From Pseudorhizobium banfieldiae (GTDB taxonomy: Bacteria > Pseudomonadota > Alphaproteobacteria > Rhizobiales > Rhizobiaceae), in the NCBI RefSeq assembly GCF_000967425.1, contig NZ_FO082820.1, positions 3,007,501 through 3,071,500 on the forward strand: a stretch of 64,000 nt of DNA. The letters run 5' to 3'. Positions 27,211-35,719 of this stretch are shown piece after piece (position 1 is the stretch's first letter; every line of letters starts with the position of its first letter). Made by a program: the position numbers and the translations under genes. The notes beneath the pieces were generated by a model, which saw only the letters and a list, made by a program, of their open reading frames with translations, was not told the DNA's origin and ran no database searches.

Positions 27211-28520
27211 GACTGGTCGCAGCTGAAGCCGACAAACTGGACTTCCGCAGAGGAGCCTGCCCCGCATTGTCCGCCCCCATGCAGACGGGCGACGGGTTGC
27301 TGAGCCGCATATCCCTTGGCGAACCGATCAGCCCGGCCGAACTGGCGACGATCTGCCGCCTCTGCGAAGCACACGGCAACGGCGTGATCAACATCTCCGC
27401 ACGCGGGAATCTGCAGGTCAGGGGCCTGACCACCGAAACAGCCGGGAAGTTTGAGGGCGACATCAGAAGCCTCAACCTGCCCCTTCGGGAGGGTCTGGCG
27501 GTCGAAGTACCTCCCCTGGCGGGCCTCGATCCGGCAGAGATTGCAGACCCCCGTCCGCTGGCCGATGCGATCCGCGCCGGGGCGCAAGGTCTGGGTGGGC
27601 TCGCGCCCAAAATGTCCGTGGTCGTGGACGGCAGCGGCCAGATGCGCCTTTCCGAACTGCTGGCCGATGTCAGGCTCGTCGCGACAAAATCGGCCAACAA
27701 CGTGGGCTGGCAGGTCCTTCTAGGAGGAACACAAGCCGATGGTCGTGTCCATGGAACATTCCAGGCGCAGCAAGCCATAGACGAGGCACTGAGCCTGTTG
27801 CAGAGGCTTTCAAGCCTCGGCCCCACGTCCCGCGGCCGCGATCTTGTGACCGATGCCATGCCGCCATGCGCGATGATGGAGGACGGCTTCTCATCGTTGG
27901 ATCTCGCGCTGCTGGAAGGGGACGACGCGGCCGTCGGCATCGGGCTCCCGTTCGGCCAGATAACCGCCGTGCAGCTCGCGGCTCTATGCACCGAGGCTGA
28001 GAAGCAACATATCCGCGCCGTCAGACCGGCGTTCGGACACGCGCTGATCCTGTTCGGCGACCATTCTGCCTGCAATACCATGCAGGTGTTTGCCGGCAGG
28101 TCCGGCTTCATCACCGAGGACACCGATCCTCGCGGCATGATTGCCGCCTGCCCCGGCAGCCCTTCCTGTACCTCTGCCGCCATCGACACTCATAGCCTGG
28201 CGCATCTCGCATTTGAGCAACTCGAAGAGCTGCTGGACGGGTCCTTCAACCTGCATATAACGGGCTGCGCCAAGGGATGTGCCCATCCCCAGGCAACTTC
28301 ACTGGTCCTATGCGGCAGCGGAAGCGACATCTCCTTCATCGTGGGCAAGGCGTCGGATCCATCATTCGCTTCCATTCCGGCCGCCGAATCCGCTAATGCA
28401 CTGCGCAGCATCGCCGCGCTCGTCCGAAAGGAGCGCCTCAAGGACGAAACTTCGGCGGCCTGCATCGCAAGGCTCGGCAGAGAGCAACTCGCCCTCTCCA
28501 TCACGTCAGGACGCACATGA
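27207..28520 (+). CDS. cobG: Precorrin-3B synthase
   Basis: A 437-residue oxygen-dependent monooxygenase of the sulfite/nitrite-reductase-like fold that makes precorrin-3B, the step that defines the aerobic pathway. Two ferredoxin-like halves are present. The [4Fe-4S] cysteines are seen in ACPGSPSCTSA and ITGCAKGCAHP in the C-terminal half. The start, FRRGACPALSAPMQTGDGLL, is typical. It is coupled by an ATGA overlap to cobN upstream and to cobH downstream. Its presence shows that corrin ring contraction here uses O2. Confidence 0.95.
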   Translation: MRLVAAEADKLDFRRGACPALSAPMQTGDGLLSRISLGEPISPAELATICRLCEAHGNGVINISARGNLQVRGLTTETAGKFEGDIRSLNLPLREGLAVEVPPLAGLDPAEIADPRPLADAIRAGAQGLGGLAPKMSVVVDGSGQMRLSELLADVRLVATKSANNVGWQVLLGGTQADGRVHGTFQAQQAIDEALSLLQRLSSLGPTSRGRDLVTDAMPPCAMMEDGFSSLDLALLEGDDAAVGIGLPFGQITAVQLAALCTEAEKQHIRAVRPAFGHALILFGDHSACNTMQVFAGRSGFITEDTDPRGMIAACPGSPSCTSAAIDTHSLAHLAFEQLEELLDGSFNLHITGCAKGCAHPQATSLVLCGSGSDISFIVGKASDPSFASIPAAESANALRSIAALVRKERLKDETSAACIARLGREQLALSITSGRT

Positions 28521-29146
28521 CCACCTACGACTATATTCGCGAGGGCGACGCCATCTACAGGAAGTCCTTCGCGATCATCCGTGAAGAGGCTGACCTGTCG
28601 TCCTTCAGCGAAGATCAAGTCGATATCGCGGTCCGGATGATCCATGCCTGCGGCCTGGTAGAAGCTGCTGAGCATTTCCGTTTCTCTCCGGATTTCGTAT
28701 CGAAGGCCCGCGGTGCACTGCATGCCGGCAGGCCGATTTTCTGCGATGCGGAGATGGTCGCCCATGGCATCACGCGCGCCCGACTGCCCGGCGACAATCG
28801 GGTAATCTGTACGCTTCGCGACAGCCGCACCATCGAACTGGCGAAGACGATTGGCAACACCCGCTCGGCCGCGGCCTTGGACCTGTGGGACGAGATGGAA
28901 GGGGCGCTGGTGGCGATCGGCAACGCGCCGACCGCGCTGTTCCGGCTGCTCGAAATGCTCGATGCCGGCGCGCCCCGGCCTGCCGCCATCATCGGCATGC
29001 CTGTGGGCTTCGTGGGAGCCGCAGAATCAAAGGAAGCGCTTATGACAGCACCCCTCGGGATTCCCTACGCAGTCGTCCGCGGACGCATGGGGGGGTCTGC
29101 AATGACAGCCGCAGCGGTCAACGCGCTCGCGAGGACCGGGCTTTGA
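28517..29146 (+). CDS. cobH: Precorrin-8X methylmutase
   Basis: A 209-residue enzyme that moves the methyl group from C11 to C12, giving hydrogenobyrinic acid. The catalytic histidine is H43 in RMIHACGL. Other conserved elements are FCDAEMVAHGITR and, near the C-terminus, IIGMPVGFVGAAESKEAL. Length is standard. The start overlaps the cobG stop, and its own stop overlaps the TTG start of cobI. Confidence 0.96.
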   Translation: MTTYDYIREGDAIYRKSFAIIREEADLSSFSEDQVDIAVRMIHACGLVEAAEHFRFSPDFVSKARGALHAGRPIFCDAEMVAHGITRARLPGDNRVICTLRDSRTIELAKTIGNTRSAAALDLWDEMEGALVAIGNAPTALFRLLEMLDAGAPRPAAIIGMPVGFVGAAESKEALMTAPLGIPYAVVRGRMGGSAMTAAAVNALARTGL

Positions 29147-29880
29147 CAGCCAGCGTGAAGGGCCGCTTGACGGGCGTGGGCACTGGTCCCGGCGATCCCG
29201 AACTGCTGACCCTCAAGGCGGTGCGCGCGCTCCAGGAAGCCGATGTCGTCGCCTTCTTCTGCAAGAAGGGCAGCGCCGGAAATGGCCGCGCCATCGTGGA
29301 CGCTCATCTCCGCCCTGGGGTCATCGAACTGCCGCTCGTTTATCCGGTAACGACGGAAACGCATAAGGAAGACCTGAACTACAAGGAGCCGATCGCCGCT
29401 TTCTTCGATCGCTCGGCGGAGGATGTCGCCAGGCATCTGGAGGAAGGACGAAATGTCGCCGTCCTCAGCGAGGGTGATCCCCTCTTCTACGGATCCTACA
29501 TGCATCTTCATGTGCGGCTCGCGCACCGCTATACGACGGAAGTTGTTGCCGGCGTCACGGCCATGTCGGGCTGCTGGTCAGTCGCCGGGCTGCCGCTGGT
29601 CCAGGGCGATGATATCCTCAGCATCCTGCCGGGAACGCTGCCGGAGGAATCACTGGCAGAGCGGCTGGCAAGAACGGACGGCGCCGTGATCATGAAGGTC
29701 GGCCGCAACCTGCCGAAAATCCGGCGTGCCCTTCAGTCGGCCGACAAGCTGTCACAGGCCGTCTATGTCGAACGCGGCACGATGGCGGCCGGCAAGGTAT
29801 GCCGGCTTGAGGAACGGGATGAGACCCCGGCACCATATTTCTCGCTAATCCTCGTTCCCGGCTGGAAAACACGTCCATGA
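29143..29880 (+). CDS. cobI: Precorrin-2 C20-methyltransferase
   Basis: A 245-residue SAM-dependent tetrapyrrole methylase. The N-terminal motif is GVGTGPGDPELLTLKAVRAL. Further conserved parts are SEGDPLFYGSYMH and VVAGVTAMSGCWS. The start is TTG 29143 within TTGA overlapping the cobH stop; the frame extends upstream inside cobH, but this start gives the family's length. GTG 29155 is an alternative. It methylates precorrin-2 at C20 to precorrin-3A, the substrate of CobG. Confidence 0.95.
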   Translation: MTASVKGRLTGVGTGPGDPELLTLKAVRALQEADVVAFFCKKGSAGNGRAIVDAHLRPGVIELPLVYPVTTETHKEDLNYKEPIAAFFDRSAEDVARHLEEGRNVAVLSEGDPLFYGSYMHLHVRLAHRYTTEVVAGVTAMSGCWSVAGLPLVQGDDILSILPGTLPEESLAERLARTDGAVIMKVGRNLPKIRRALQSADKLSQAVYVERGTMAAGKVCRLEERDETPAPYFSLILVPGWKTRP

Positions 29881-30641
29881 CCGGGTCGCTCGTTGTGGTG
29901 GGAACGGGGCCTGGAAACCCCGAGCAGATGACCCCGGAGGCCGCCGCCGCCATTGCCGCGGCTGAGGATTTCTTCGGTTATTTCCCCTACCTCGACCGGC
30001 TTTCCCTGCGCCATGACCAGCGTCGGCACGCATCCGACAACCGCGAGGAACTGGCGCGGGCGCGGGAAGCGCTCGCCATGGCCGCGGCAGGAGGGAAAGT
30101 CTGCGTCGTTTCGGGCGGCGATCCTGGCGTTTTCGCAATGGCCGCGGCCGTCTGCGAAGCCATCGAGGCGGGACCCGCGGAATGGCGCAGCATTGATCTC
30201 TCGATCGTTCCCGGAGTCACCGCCATGCTCGCGGTGGCAGCGAGAGCTGGCGCACCACTGGGGCACGATTTCTGCGCCATATCCCTCTCGACCAACCTGA
30301 AACCCTGGAACGTCATCGAAAAGCGCATCGTTGCGGCGGCCAAGGCTGGCTTCGTCATGGCCTTCTACAACCCGATCAGCAAGGCACGCCCGCATCAGCT
30401 CGGCGAAGCCTTCGACCTGCTTCGCCATCATCTGCCCCCCTCGGTGCCGGTGATCTTCGGCAGGGCTGCTGGACGCCCGGATGAGATGATCAGGACCGTT
30501 ACCCTCACCGATGCCGCGCCGGAGATGGCAGACATGGCCACCTGCATCATTGTGGGTACGAGCGATACGCGGGTCATCGAACGCGGCGGGAAGGAGCCTT
30601 TGGTCTATTCACCGCGCAGCTACAGGGGTGGCAGTGCATGA
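29877..30641 (+). CDS. cobJ: Precorrin-3B C17-methyltransferase
   Basis: A 254-residue SAM-dependent methylase that methylates C17 and drives ring contraction of precorrin-3B to precorrin-4. Motifs are VVVGTGPGNPEQMTPEAAAA at the start, VVSGGDPGVFAMAAAV near residue 80, and FCAISLSTNLKPW. The ATG overlaps the cobI stop. It is the last gene of the first rightward block. Its final 22 nt overlap the end of antisense cobK. Confidence 0.95.
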   Translation: MTGSLVVVGTGPGNPEQMTPEAAAAIAAAEDFFGYFPYLDRLSLRHDQRRHASDNREELARAREALAMAAAGGKVCVVSGGDPGVFAMAAAVCEAIEAGPAEWRSIDLSIVPGVTAMLAVAARAGAPLGHDFCAISLSTNLKPWNVIEKRIVAAAKAGFVMAFYNPISKARPHQLGEAFDLLRHHLPPSVPVIFGRAAGRPDEMIRTVTLTDAAPEMADMATCIIVGTSDTRVIERGGKEPLVYSPRSYRGGSA

Positions 30642-31372
30642 GCGAGGTGATCCAGGACCGCTTCCACGGAGTCGACTGCCGGAACCTCCGCCAGCCGCGG
30701 GCGGCGAATCAGGATCACGTCGATCCCCAGCTTGCGAGCCGCGATGATCTTCCCGTAGCTGGCGGGGCCTCCACTATTCTTTGCCACGATGACTTCGATA
30801 CCATGCTCCTGCAGCAGCGCCTTCTCACTTGCTGCCTCGAACGGCCCGCGCTCCGTCAGGTAGGCGGCATAGGGAACCGCAAGCCGCGGCTCGACAGGAT
30901 CGACGCTACGAACGAGATAGCGGTGGTGGGGCGCGGCTTCGAACGGCAGGAGTTCCTGCCGACCAAGGGTAAGAAATACCCTCCGCGATTCTTCGCCCAA
31001 CAGCTGGACCGCCTCAGTGATGCTGCTCACCTCGGTCCATCGATCATCCGGCTGGCGTTGCCAAGGCGCACGGCGGAGCGCGATCATCGGCACACATGCC
31101 TTCTTCGTCGCTTCCGCCGCATTCGCCGATATTCGAGCGGCATAGGGATGCGTCGCGTCGATCAGGATGGAGATCTTCTTCTCCCGAAGATACTGCGCGA
31201 GACCTTCCGCTCCGCCAAAGCCACCCACTCGAACAGGAACCGGGTGCTCGATTGGAGTTCGGGTTCGACCGGCAAGCGAGAGCACGACAGTATAACGAGG
31301 ATCGTCCGCAAGACGGCCTGCAAGCCGGCGCGCCTCTCCCGTGCCGCCCAGAATGAGGATGGAGTGTTTCAA
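30620..31372 (-). CDS. cobK: Precorrin-6A reductase
   Basis: A 250-residue NADPH-dependent reductase converting precorrin-6A to dihydro-precorrin-6B. The N-terminal nucleotide-binding motif is ILILGGTGEARRLAGRL. The family segment DATHPYAARISANA is near residue 75, and VIVAKNSGGPASYGKI is in the C-terminal half. The frame is open far upstream, but TTG 31372 is chosen because CAGGAGG lies 4 nt before it on the minus strand. It is antisense to its neighbours. Its start lies one base from the cobL start, and its end overlaps cobJ. Confidence 0.92.
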   Translation of the reverse strand: MKHSILILGGTGEARRLAGRLADDPRYTVVLSLAGRTRTPIEHPVPVRVGGFGGAEGLAQYLREKKISILIDATHPYAARISANAAEATKKACVPMIALRRAPWQRQPDDRWTEVSSITEAVQLLGEESRRVFLTLGRQELLPFEAAPHHRYLVRSVDPVEPRLAVPYAAYLTERGPFEAASEKALLQEHGIEVIVAKNSGGPASYGKIIAARKLGIDVILIRRPRLAEVPAVDSVEAVLDHLAHALPPL

Positions 31373-31373
31373 A

Positions 31374-32627
31374 GTGCCTCCTGAATCACCCGCCAACCAT
31401 GCACCGCGCAGGCGCTGGCTGTCCATCGTCGGCATTGGCGAGGACGGAGTTGCGGGGCTGGGAGAAAACGCCAGACTGGCGATTGCCTCCGCCGAAGTCG
31501 TCTTCGGAGGGCGAAGGCATCTGCAACTGGCAGAACCTCTGATCAAGGGGCAAGCCCAAGCTTGGCCGAGCCCCTTCGACGCATCCATGAATGACCTATT
31601 GGCTCTGAGGGGAAAGCCTGTCTGTGTGCTCGCCTCCGGCGATCCGTTCTTCTTCGGCGTCGGCGTGACCCTCTCCCGGCAAGTCGCGCCGGATGAATTC
31701 GCGTCATTCCCGGCCCCATCGGCTTTCTCGCTCGCCGCCTCACGCCTCGGCTGGGCCCTGCAGAAGGTGGAGACGCTGTCGCTGCACGGTCGGCCCGACG
31801 ACCTCATCCGGCCGCTGCTGCATCCTGGCCGCCGCCTGCTGGTGCTGACCTCGGATGGGAACGGTCCGAAGATCCTAGCCAAGCTACTCTGTGATCTCGG
31901 TTTTGAAGATTCAAACCTCACCGTACTGGAGGCGCTGGGAGGTCCAGGTGAGCGTATCCGAGCCCACACGGCCCTTGGGTTCCCGTCCTCCGATATCCAC
32001 GACCTCAACCTCGTCGCAGTCGAAATCAAGGCACGGGCGGATGCGCGTATCCTTCCGCTCACCGCCGGCCTTGACGATGATCTCTACGAACATGATGGCC
32101 AGATCACCAAGCGAGAAATCCGCGCAGTGACGCTCTCCGCGCTCGCACCACGCCGTGGAGAGCTGCTCTGGGACATCGGCGCCGGCTCAGGTTCGATCGG
32201 CATCGAGTGGATGCTCGCCGATCCCTCCATGCGCGCTATCGCATTCGAGGCTGACCCTGTTCGAGCGGAACGCGCACTGCGGAACGCCCAGGCTTTCGGC
32301 GTTCCCGGTCTCAGGATCGTTCACGGCAAGGCACCTAAAGTGCTCGACGACCCCGAAAAGCCTGACGCGATCTTCATCGGCGGTGGGGGAAGCGCACCCG
32401 GCGTATTGGATGCAGCTGTCGAACAGCTCAAACCCCTTGGGCGGTTGGTGGCAAACGCCGTGACAAGCGAGATGGAGGCGGTTCTGCTGGCTGCCCAGGC
32501 CCGGCTTGGCGGCAGCATGGTGCGGCTTCAGGTCAGTCGCCTCGGGGATGTTGGCACGATGCATGGCTGGCGCTCGGCCATGCCAGTCACGCAATGGATC
32601 TGGACAAAGCCGGGAGAGAACCGATGA
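31374..32627 (+). CDS. cobL: Precorrin-6Y C5,15-methyltransferase (decarboxylating)
   Basis: A 417-residue fusion of a CbiE-like methylase (LSIVGIGEDGVAGLGENA at the start) and a CbiT-like Rossmann methyltransferase (LLWDIGAGSGSIGIEWM near residue 262). It methylates C5 and C15 and decarboxylates the C12 acetate. GTG 31374 is preferred: GGAG lies 9 nt upstream and the length fits. ATG 31353 or GTG 31341 are in frame but would run into cobK. It overlaps cobE by 4 nt. Confidence 0.92.
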   Translation: MPPESPANHAPRRRWLSIVGIGEDGVAGLGENARLAIASAEVVFGGRRHLQLAEPLIKGQAQAWPSPFDASMNDLLALRGKPVCVLASGDPFFFGVGVTLSRQVAPDEFASFPAPSAFSLAASRLGWALQKVETLSLHGRPDDLIRPLLHPGRRLLVLTSDGNGPKILAKLLCDLGFEDSNLTVLEALGGPGERIRAHTALGFPSSDIHDLNLVAVEIKARADARILPLTAGLDDDLYEHDGQITKREIRAVTLSALAPRRGELLWDIGAGSGSIGIEWMLADPSMRAIAFEADPVRAERALRNAQAFGVPGLRIVHGKAPKVLDDPEKPDAIFIGGGGSAPGVLDAAVEQLKPLGRLVANAVTSEMEAVLLAAQARLGGSMVRLQVSRLGDVGTMHGWRSAMPVTQWIWTKPGENR

Positions 32628-33010
32628 TCGTCGCGGGGCTCGGATGCCGCAGAGGAACGAGCGCGGACGACGTTGAGGTAGCGCTGATCCTTGCTTGCAG
32701 CAAGGCCGGGATCGACTTGTCGTCGATCGACTCCCTGGCGACGGGCACAATCAAGGAGGACGAGCCGGGCATTTTGCAGCTCGCGACACGGCTGAACTTG
32801 CCGCTTCATATTGCCCGAGACGATGAACTGCGGGAAGCTGCGCCGCTGACGCAGACCGTCTCGCGACACAGCCTGGCGAAAACATCCTCCCCCAGCCTTT
32901 CCGAAGCCGCGGCCCTGGCTGGAGTAGATGGTCCGGCCGTCCTGCTGGTAGCCCGAGTGATAGCCGAAGGCGCCACATGTGCTCTTGCTCAATCGAGAAC
33001 CATACCATGA
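32624..33010 (+). CDS. cobE: CobE/CbiG C-terminal-type protein
   Basis: A 128-residue protein equal to the C-terminal domain of CbiG, starting [18 protein letters not shown]. The conserved glycine/cysteine start and the [18 protein letters not shown] stretch define the family. CobE is needed for efficient aerobic cobalamin synthesis, but its exact reaction is unsettled. ATG 32624 overlaps the cobL stop, and its own stop overlaps the cobM start, so the three genes are translationally coupled. Confidence 0.9.
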   Translation: MIVAGLGCRRGTSADDVEVALILACSKAGIDLSSIDSLATGTIKEDEPGILQLATRLNLPLHIARDDELREAAPLTQTVSRHSLAKTSSPSLSEAAALAGVDGPAVLLVARVIAEGATCALAQSRTIP

Positions 33011-33789
33011 CAGTTCACTTCATCGGCGCGGGCCCCGGAGCCGCCGATCTGATCACCGTACGCGGACGCGACATTCTCTCCCGCTCGCCCGTCTGCCTCT
33101 ATGCCGGCTCGATCATGTCGCGGGAACTGCTGGCCTATTGCCCGCCGCATGCACGAATCGTGGATACGGGTTCCCTCTCCCTCGAGGAAATCGAGACGGA
33201 GTACCTGGCCGCCCACCGGCAAGGTCAGGACGTAGCCCGCCTGCATTCCGGCGACCTTTCCGTATGGAGTGCCGTAGCGGAGCAGATCCGGCGCCTTGAG
33301 AAGCACGGCATCGACTACACGTTGACGCCGGGCGTGCCCTCCTTCGCCGCCGCCGCGGCCGCTCTGCGGCGGGAACTGACAATCCCGGAAGTGGCACAAA
33401 GCGTGGTCCTGACACGGATCTCGGGCCGCGCATCGAAGATGCCGGACGGTGAAACCCTGGCCGCCTTCGGGGCGACGGGCGCCACACTCGCCATCCACCT
33501 CGCGATCCATGCGCTCGATAGGGTGGTGAGCGAGCTGACCCCGCACTACGGCGAGGATTGCCCGGTCGCGATCGTCGTAAGGGCCTCATGGCCGGAAGAG
33601 AGGATCGTCGAGGGCACGCTGAAGGACATCGAAGCAAGGCTGGCCGCCGAACCGCTGGAACGCACGGCTCTGATCTTCGTCGGCAGGGGATTGCGTACAA
33701 CGAATTTCCGCGAGAGCCGGCTCTATGACGCGGATTACGTCCGTCGATTCCGCCCGGGCTGGCCTCAGGAGGAAGAGGCCTCGGAATGA
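33007..33789 (+). CDS. cobM: Precorrin-4 C11-methyltransferase
   Basis: A 260-residue SAM-dependent methylase making precorrin-5. Motifs are [20 protein letters not shown] at the start, [13 protein letters not shown], the [10 protein letters not shown] element, and [16 protein letters not shown]. The frame opens upstream, but ATG 33007 overlaps the cobE stop (ATGA). The last 25 nt overlap the end of antisense cbiD. Confidence 0.96.
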   Translation: MTVHFIGAGPGAADLITVRGRDILSRSPVCLYAGSIMSRELLAYCPPHARIVDTGSLSLEEIETEYLAAHRQGQDVARLHSGDLSVWSAVAEQIRRLEKHGIDYTLTPGVPSFAAAAAALRRELTIPEVAQSVVLTRISGRASKMPDGETLAAFGATGATLAIHLAIHALDRVVSELTPHYGEDCPVAIVVRASWPEERIVEGTLKDIEARLAAEPLERTALIFVGRGLRTTNFRESRLYDADYVRRFRPGWPQEEEASE

Positions 33790-34874
33790 TCGCTCGGCGT
33801 AAACGGTGCCCTGCCCTTCGGCCTGCCCTCACGATCGAACACCAGGATCTCGAGTGCGATGTCGGGGCGCCCAAGGGCCTTGGCCGCGGTTCGCCAGGCA
33901 AGTCTGGCGACCCGTTCTCCGAGGTCCAATCCCTCTGCTTCAGCCTCTTCGAACGCGCCGGCTACCGTATTGGCCGCGGCGATCCGCGCCGCCAGGGCCT
34001 CGGAAGCGCCGGCATCTCTTGCAAGCTCCGCAAGGGCTGCAAGATCGGCCATACCGCGTTTGGAATGAACGTCGAGCATGCCTTGCGCGAGCTTCGTCAT
34101 CTTCGCGACGCCGCCGGCGATCGTCACCCGCTCGACCGGATGGCTGCGCAGATATTTGAGCATGCCACCGACAAAATCTCCCATATCGATCAGGGCGATC
34201 TCCGGCAGACCGTGATAGGCCGCCACGGCCTTCTCGGACGTATTGCCGGTCGAGCCTGCGATATGGCTAAGCCCTGCAGCACGGGCGACATCGATGCCCC
34301 GCCAGATCGAATGGATCCATGCCGCGCAGGAGAATGGAATGACGATGCCGGTCGTGCCCAGGATGGAGATCCCGCCGAGTATACCGAGCCGCGGGTTCAG
34401 GGTCTTTTCCGCCAGCAGTTCACCGCCCGCAACGGAGATCTCTATTTCCAGGTCTGCCATGGGTCCGGCCACTTCGGCGATCGCGGCGGCAATCATTTTC
34501 CGTGGAACTGGATTGATGGCGGGCTCCCCGACCGCCAGCGGCAGGCCCGCCCGCGTTACCGTGCCCACGCCCTGGCCGGCCCGGAACGTGATGCCCGAGC
34601 CCGGGAACGCTTCCCGGACCGTGCTGATGATCAGTGCCCCATGGGTGACGTCCGGGTCATCACCCGCATCCTTGACGACGCCGGCTCGGGCAAGGCCTTC
34701 GTCGCGCTCTTCCATGGCAAGCGCAAAGGCCGGACGCTGCCCGCCCGGCAGTGTCACCTCGACAAGGGCCGGAAATTCACCTCCGAGCAGCGCCTGACAG
34801 GCCGCCTTGCTGGCCGCAGCCGCACAGGTTCCCGTCGTCCAGCCGCGGCGCAGGTTCTTGCCTTCGACATCCAT
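33765..34874 (-). CDS. cbiD: CbiD, precorrin/cobalt-precorrin-5B C1-methyltransferase
   Basis: A 369-residue CbiD-family protein starting [20 protein letters not shown], the family's strong signature, followed by VTLPGGQR and [13 protein letters not shown]. It methylates C1 of the contracted ring. CbiD is the anaerobic-pathway enzyme, whereas the classic aerobic enzyme for this step is CobF, which is not seen here. The frame extends upstream to 35192, but that part is antisense to cobA. ATG 34874 gives the normal length. It lies between cobM (convergent) and cobA (divergent, 53-bp gap). Confidence 0.92.
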   Translation of the reverse strand: MDVEGKNLRRGWTTGTCAAAASKAACQALLGGEFPALVEVTLPGGQRPAFALAMEERDEGLARAGVVKDAGDDPDVTHGALIISTVREAFPGSGITFRAGQGVGTVTRAGLPLAVGEPAINPVPRKMIAAAIAEVAGPMADLEIEISVAGGELLAEKTLNPRLGILGGISILGTTGIVIPFSCAAWIHSIWRGIDVARAAGLSHIAGSTGNTSEKAVAAYHGLPEIALIDMGDFVGGMLKYLRSHPVERVTIAGGVAKMTKLAQGMLDVHSKRGMADLAALAELARDAGASEALAARIAAANTVAGAFEEAEAEGLDLGERVARLAWRTAAKALGRPDIALEILVFDREGRPKGRAPFTPSDHSEASSS

Positions 34875-34927
34875 GATCGCTTCTATAACTGCGCCGGCCG
34901 CGAGCGTCACCGGCAAAAGGTTTCCGC

Positions 34928-35719
34928 ATGAGCTTGACTGACATGATCGCCTCGGCCTGCGCCGCAACGCCCGATTTCGCATCAGGTCATGTCTGGCTCG
35001 CGGGCGCCGGGCCGGGGCATCCCCGCTACCTGACCCTCGAGGTCGCGGACGCGCTGGCAAAGTGCGACTGCGTCGTCTACGACGCGCTGGTTTCGGCCGA
35101 GGTTCTCGCTCTCGCAGGAACCGCGGAGCTGCATTTCGCCGGCAAGCGTGGCGGCAAGCCGTCTGCCACTCAGGAGAGCATAACCGCAACACTCATTGAG
35201 CTCGCCCGCGCCGGTCGCAGGGTTCTTCGCCTGAAGGGGGGCGACCCCTTCGTCTTCGGCCGGGGCGGAGAGGAGGCAGAGGCACTGGCGAAGGCGGGCA
35301 TCCCATTCCGCGTCCTGCCTGGCCTCACATCCTCGCTCGCCGCCCTCGCGTCCGCGCATATTCCCGTCACCATGCGTGGCATCAGCCGCTCCATTACGCT
35401 TGCCACAGGCCATGCGGCCGGCACTCCGGATGATCTGGACTGGCGCGCGCTCGCCCGCGTCGGGGAACCCATCATCGTCTATATGGGGCTGAAGATGATC
35501 GGCGAGATCAGCCGGCTTCTGATCGAAGGCGGACTTTCGCCCGAGACACCGACGGCAGTCCTGATGTCCGCCACGACACCTGATGAACGGCTTCTCGTCG
35601 CAACGCTTGCGACGGTGGAAGCGGAGGTCCAGCGGCAGGACTTCGCCGCACCCGCGCTCATCGTCATCGGCGACATCGTCTCCATGCGGAATGTGCTCAA
35701 TTCCGGGGACGGCTCATGA
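34928..35719 (+). CDS. cobA: Uroporphyrinogen-III C-methyltransferase (SUMT)
   Basis: A 263-residue SUMT that makes precorrin-2, the entry step of the corrin branch. The start motif is VWLAGAGPGHPRYLTLEVAD; RLKGGDPFVFGRGGEEAEAL follows near residue 100, and PVTMRGISRSITLATGH after that. No siroheme-synthase (CysG N-terminal) domain is attached, so it is the single-function form. ATG 34928 is preceded by AAAAGG. It overlaps cobB by 4 nt. Confidence 0.95.
   Translation: MSLTDMIASACAATPDFASGHVWLAGAGPGHPRYLTLEVADALAKCDCVVYDALVSAEVLALAGTAELHFAGKRGGKPSATQESITATLIELARAGRRVLRLKGGDPFVFGRGGEEAEALAKAGIPFRVLPGLTSSLAALASAHIPVTMRGISRSITLATGHAAGTPDDLDWRALARVGEPIIVYMGLKMIGEISRLLIEGGLSPETPTAVLMSATTPDERLLVATLATVEAEVQRQDFAAPALIVIGDIVSMRNVLNSGDGS

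Noticed and set aside
33765..35192. The long minus-strand frame extending cbiD over cobA
   Set aside because: The extra N-terminal 106 residues are antisense to the well-conserved cobA, and the CbiD family begins at the [12 protein letters not shown] region (34874).
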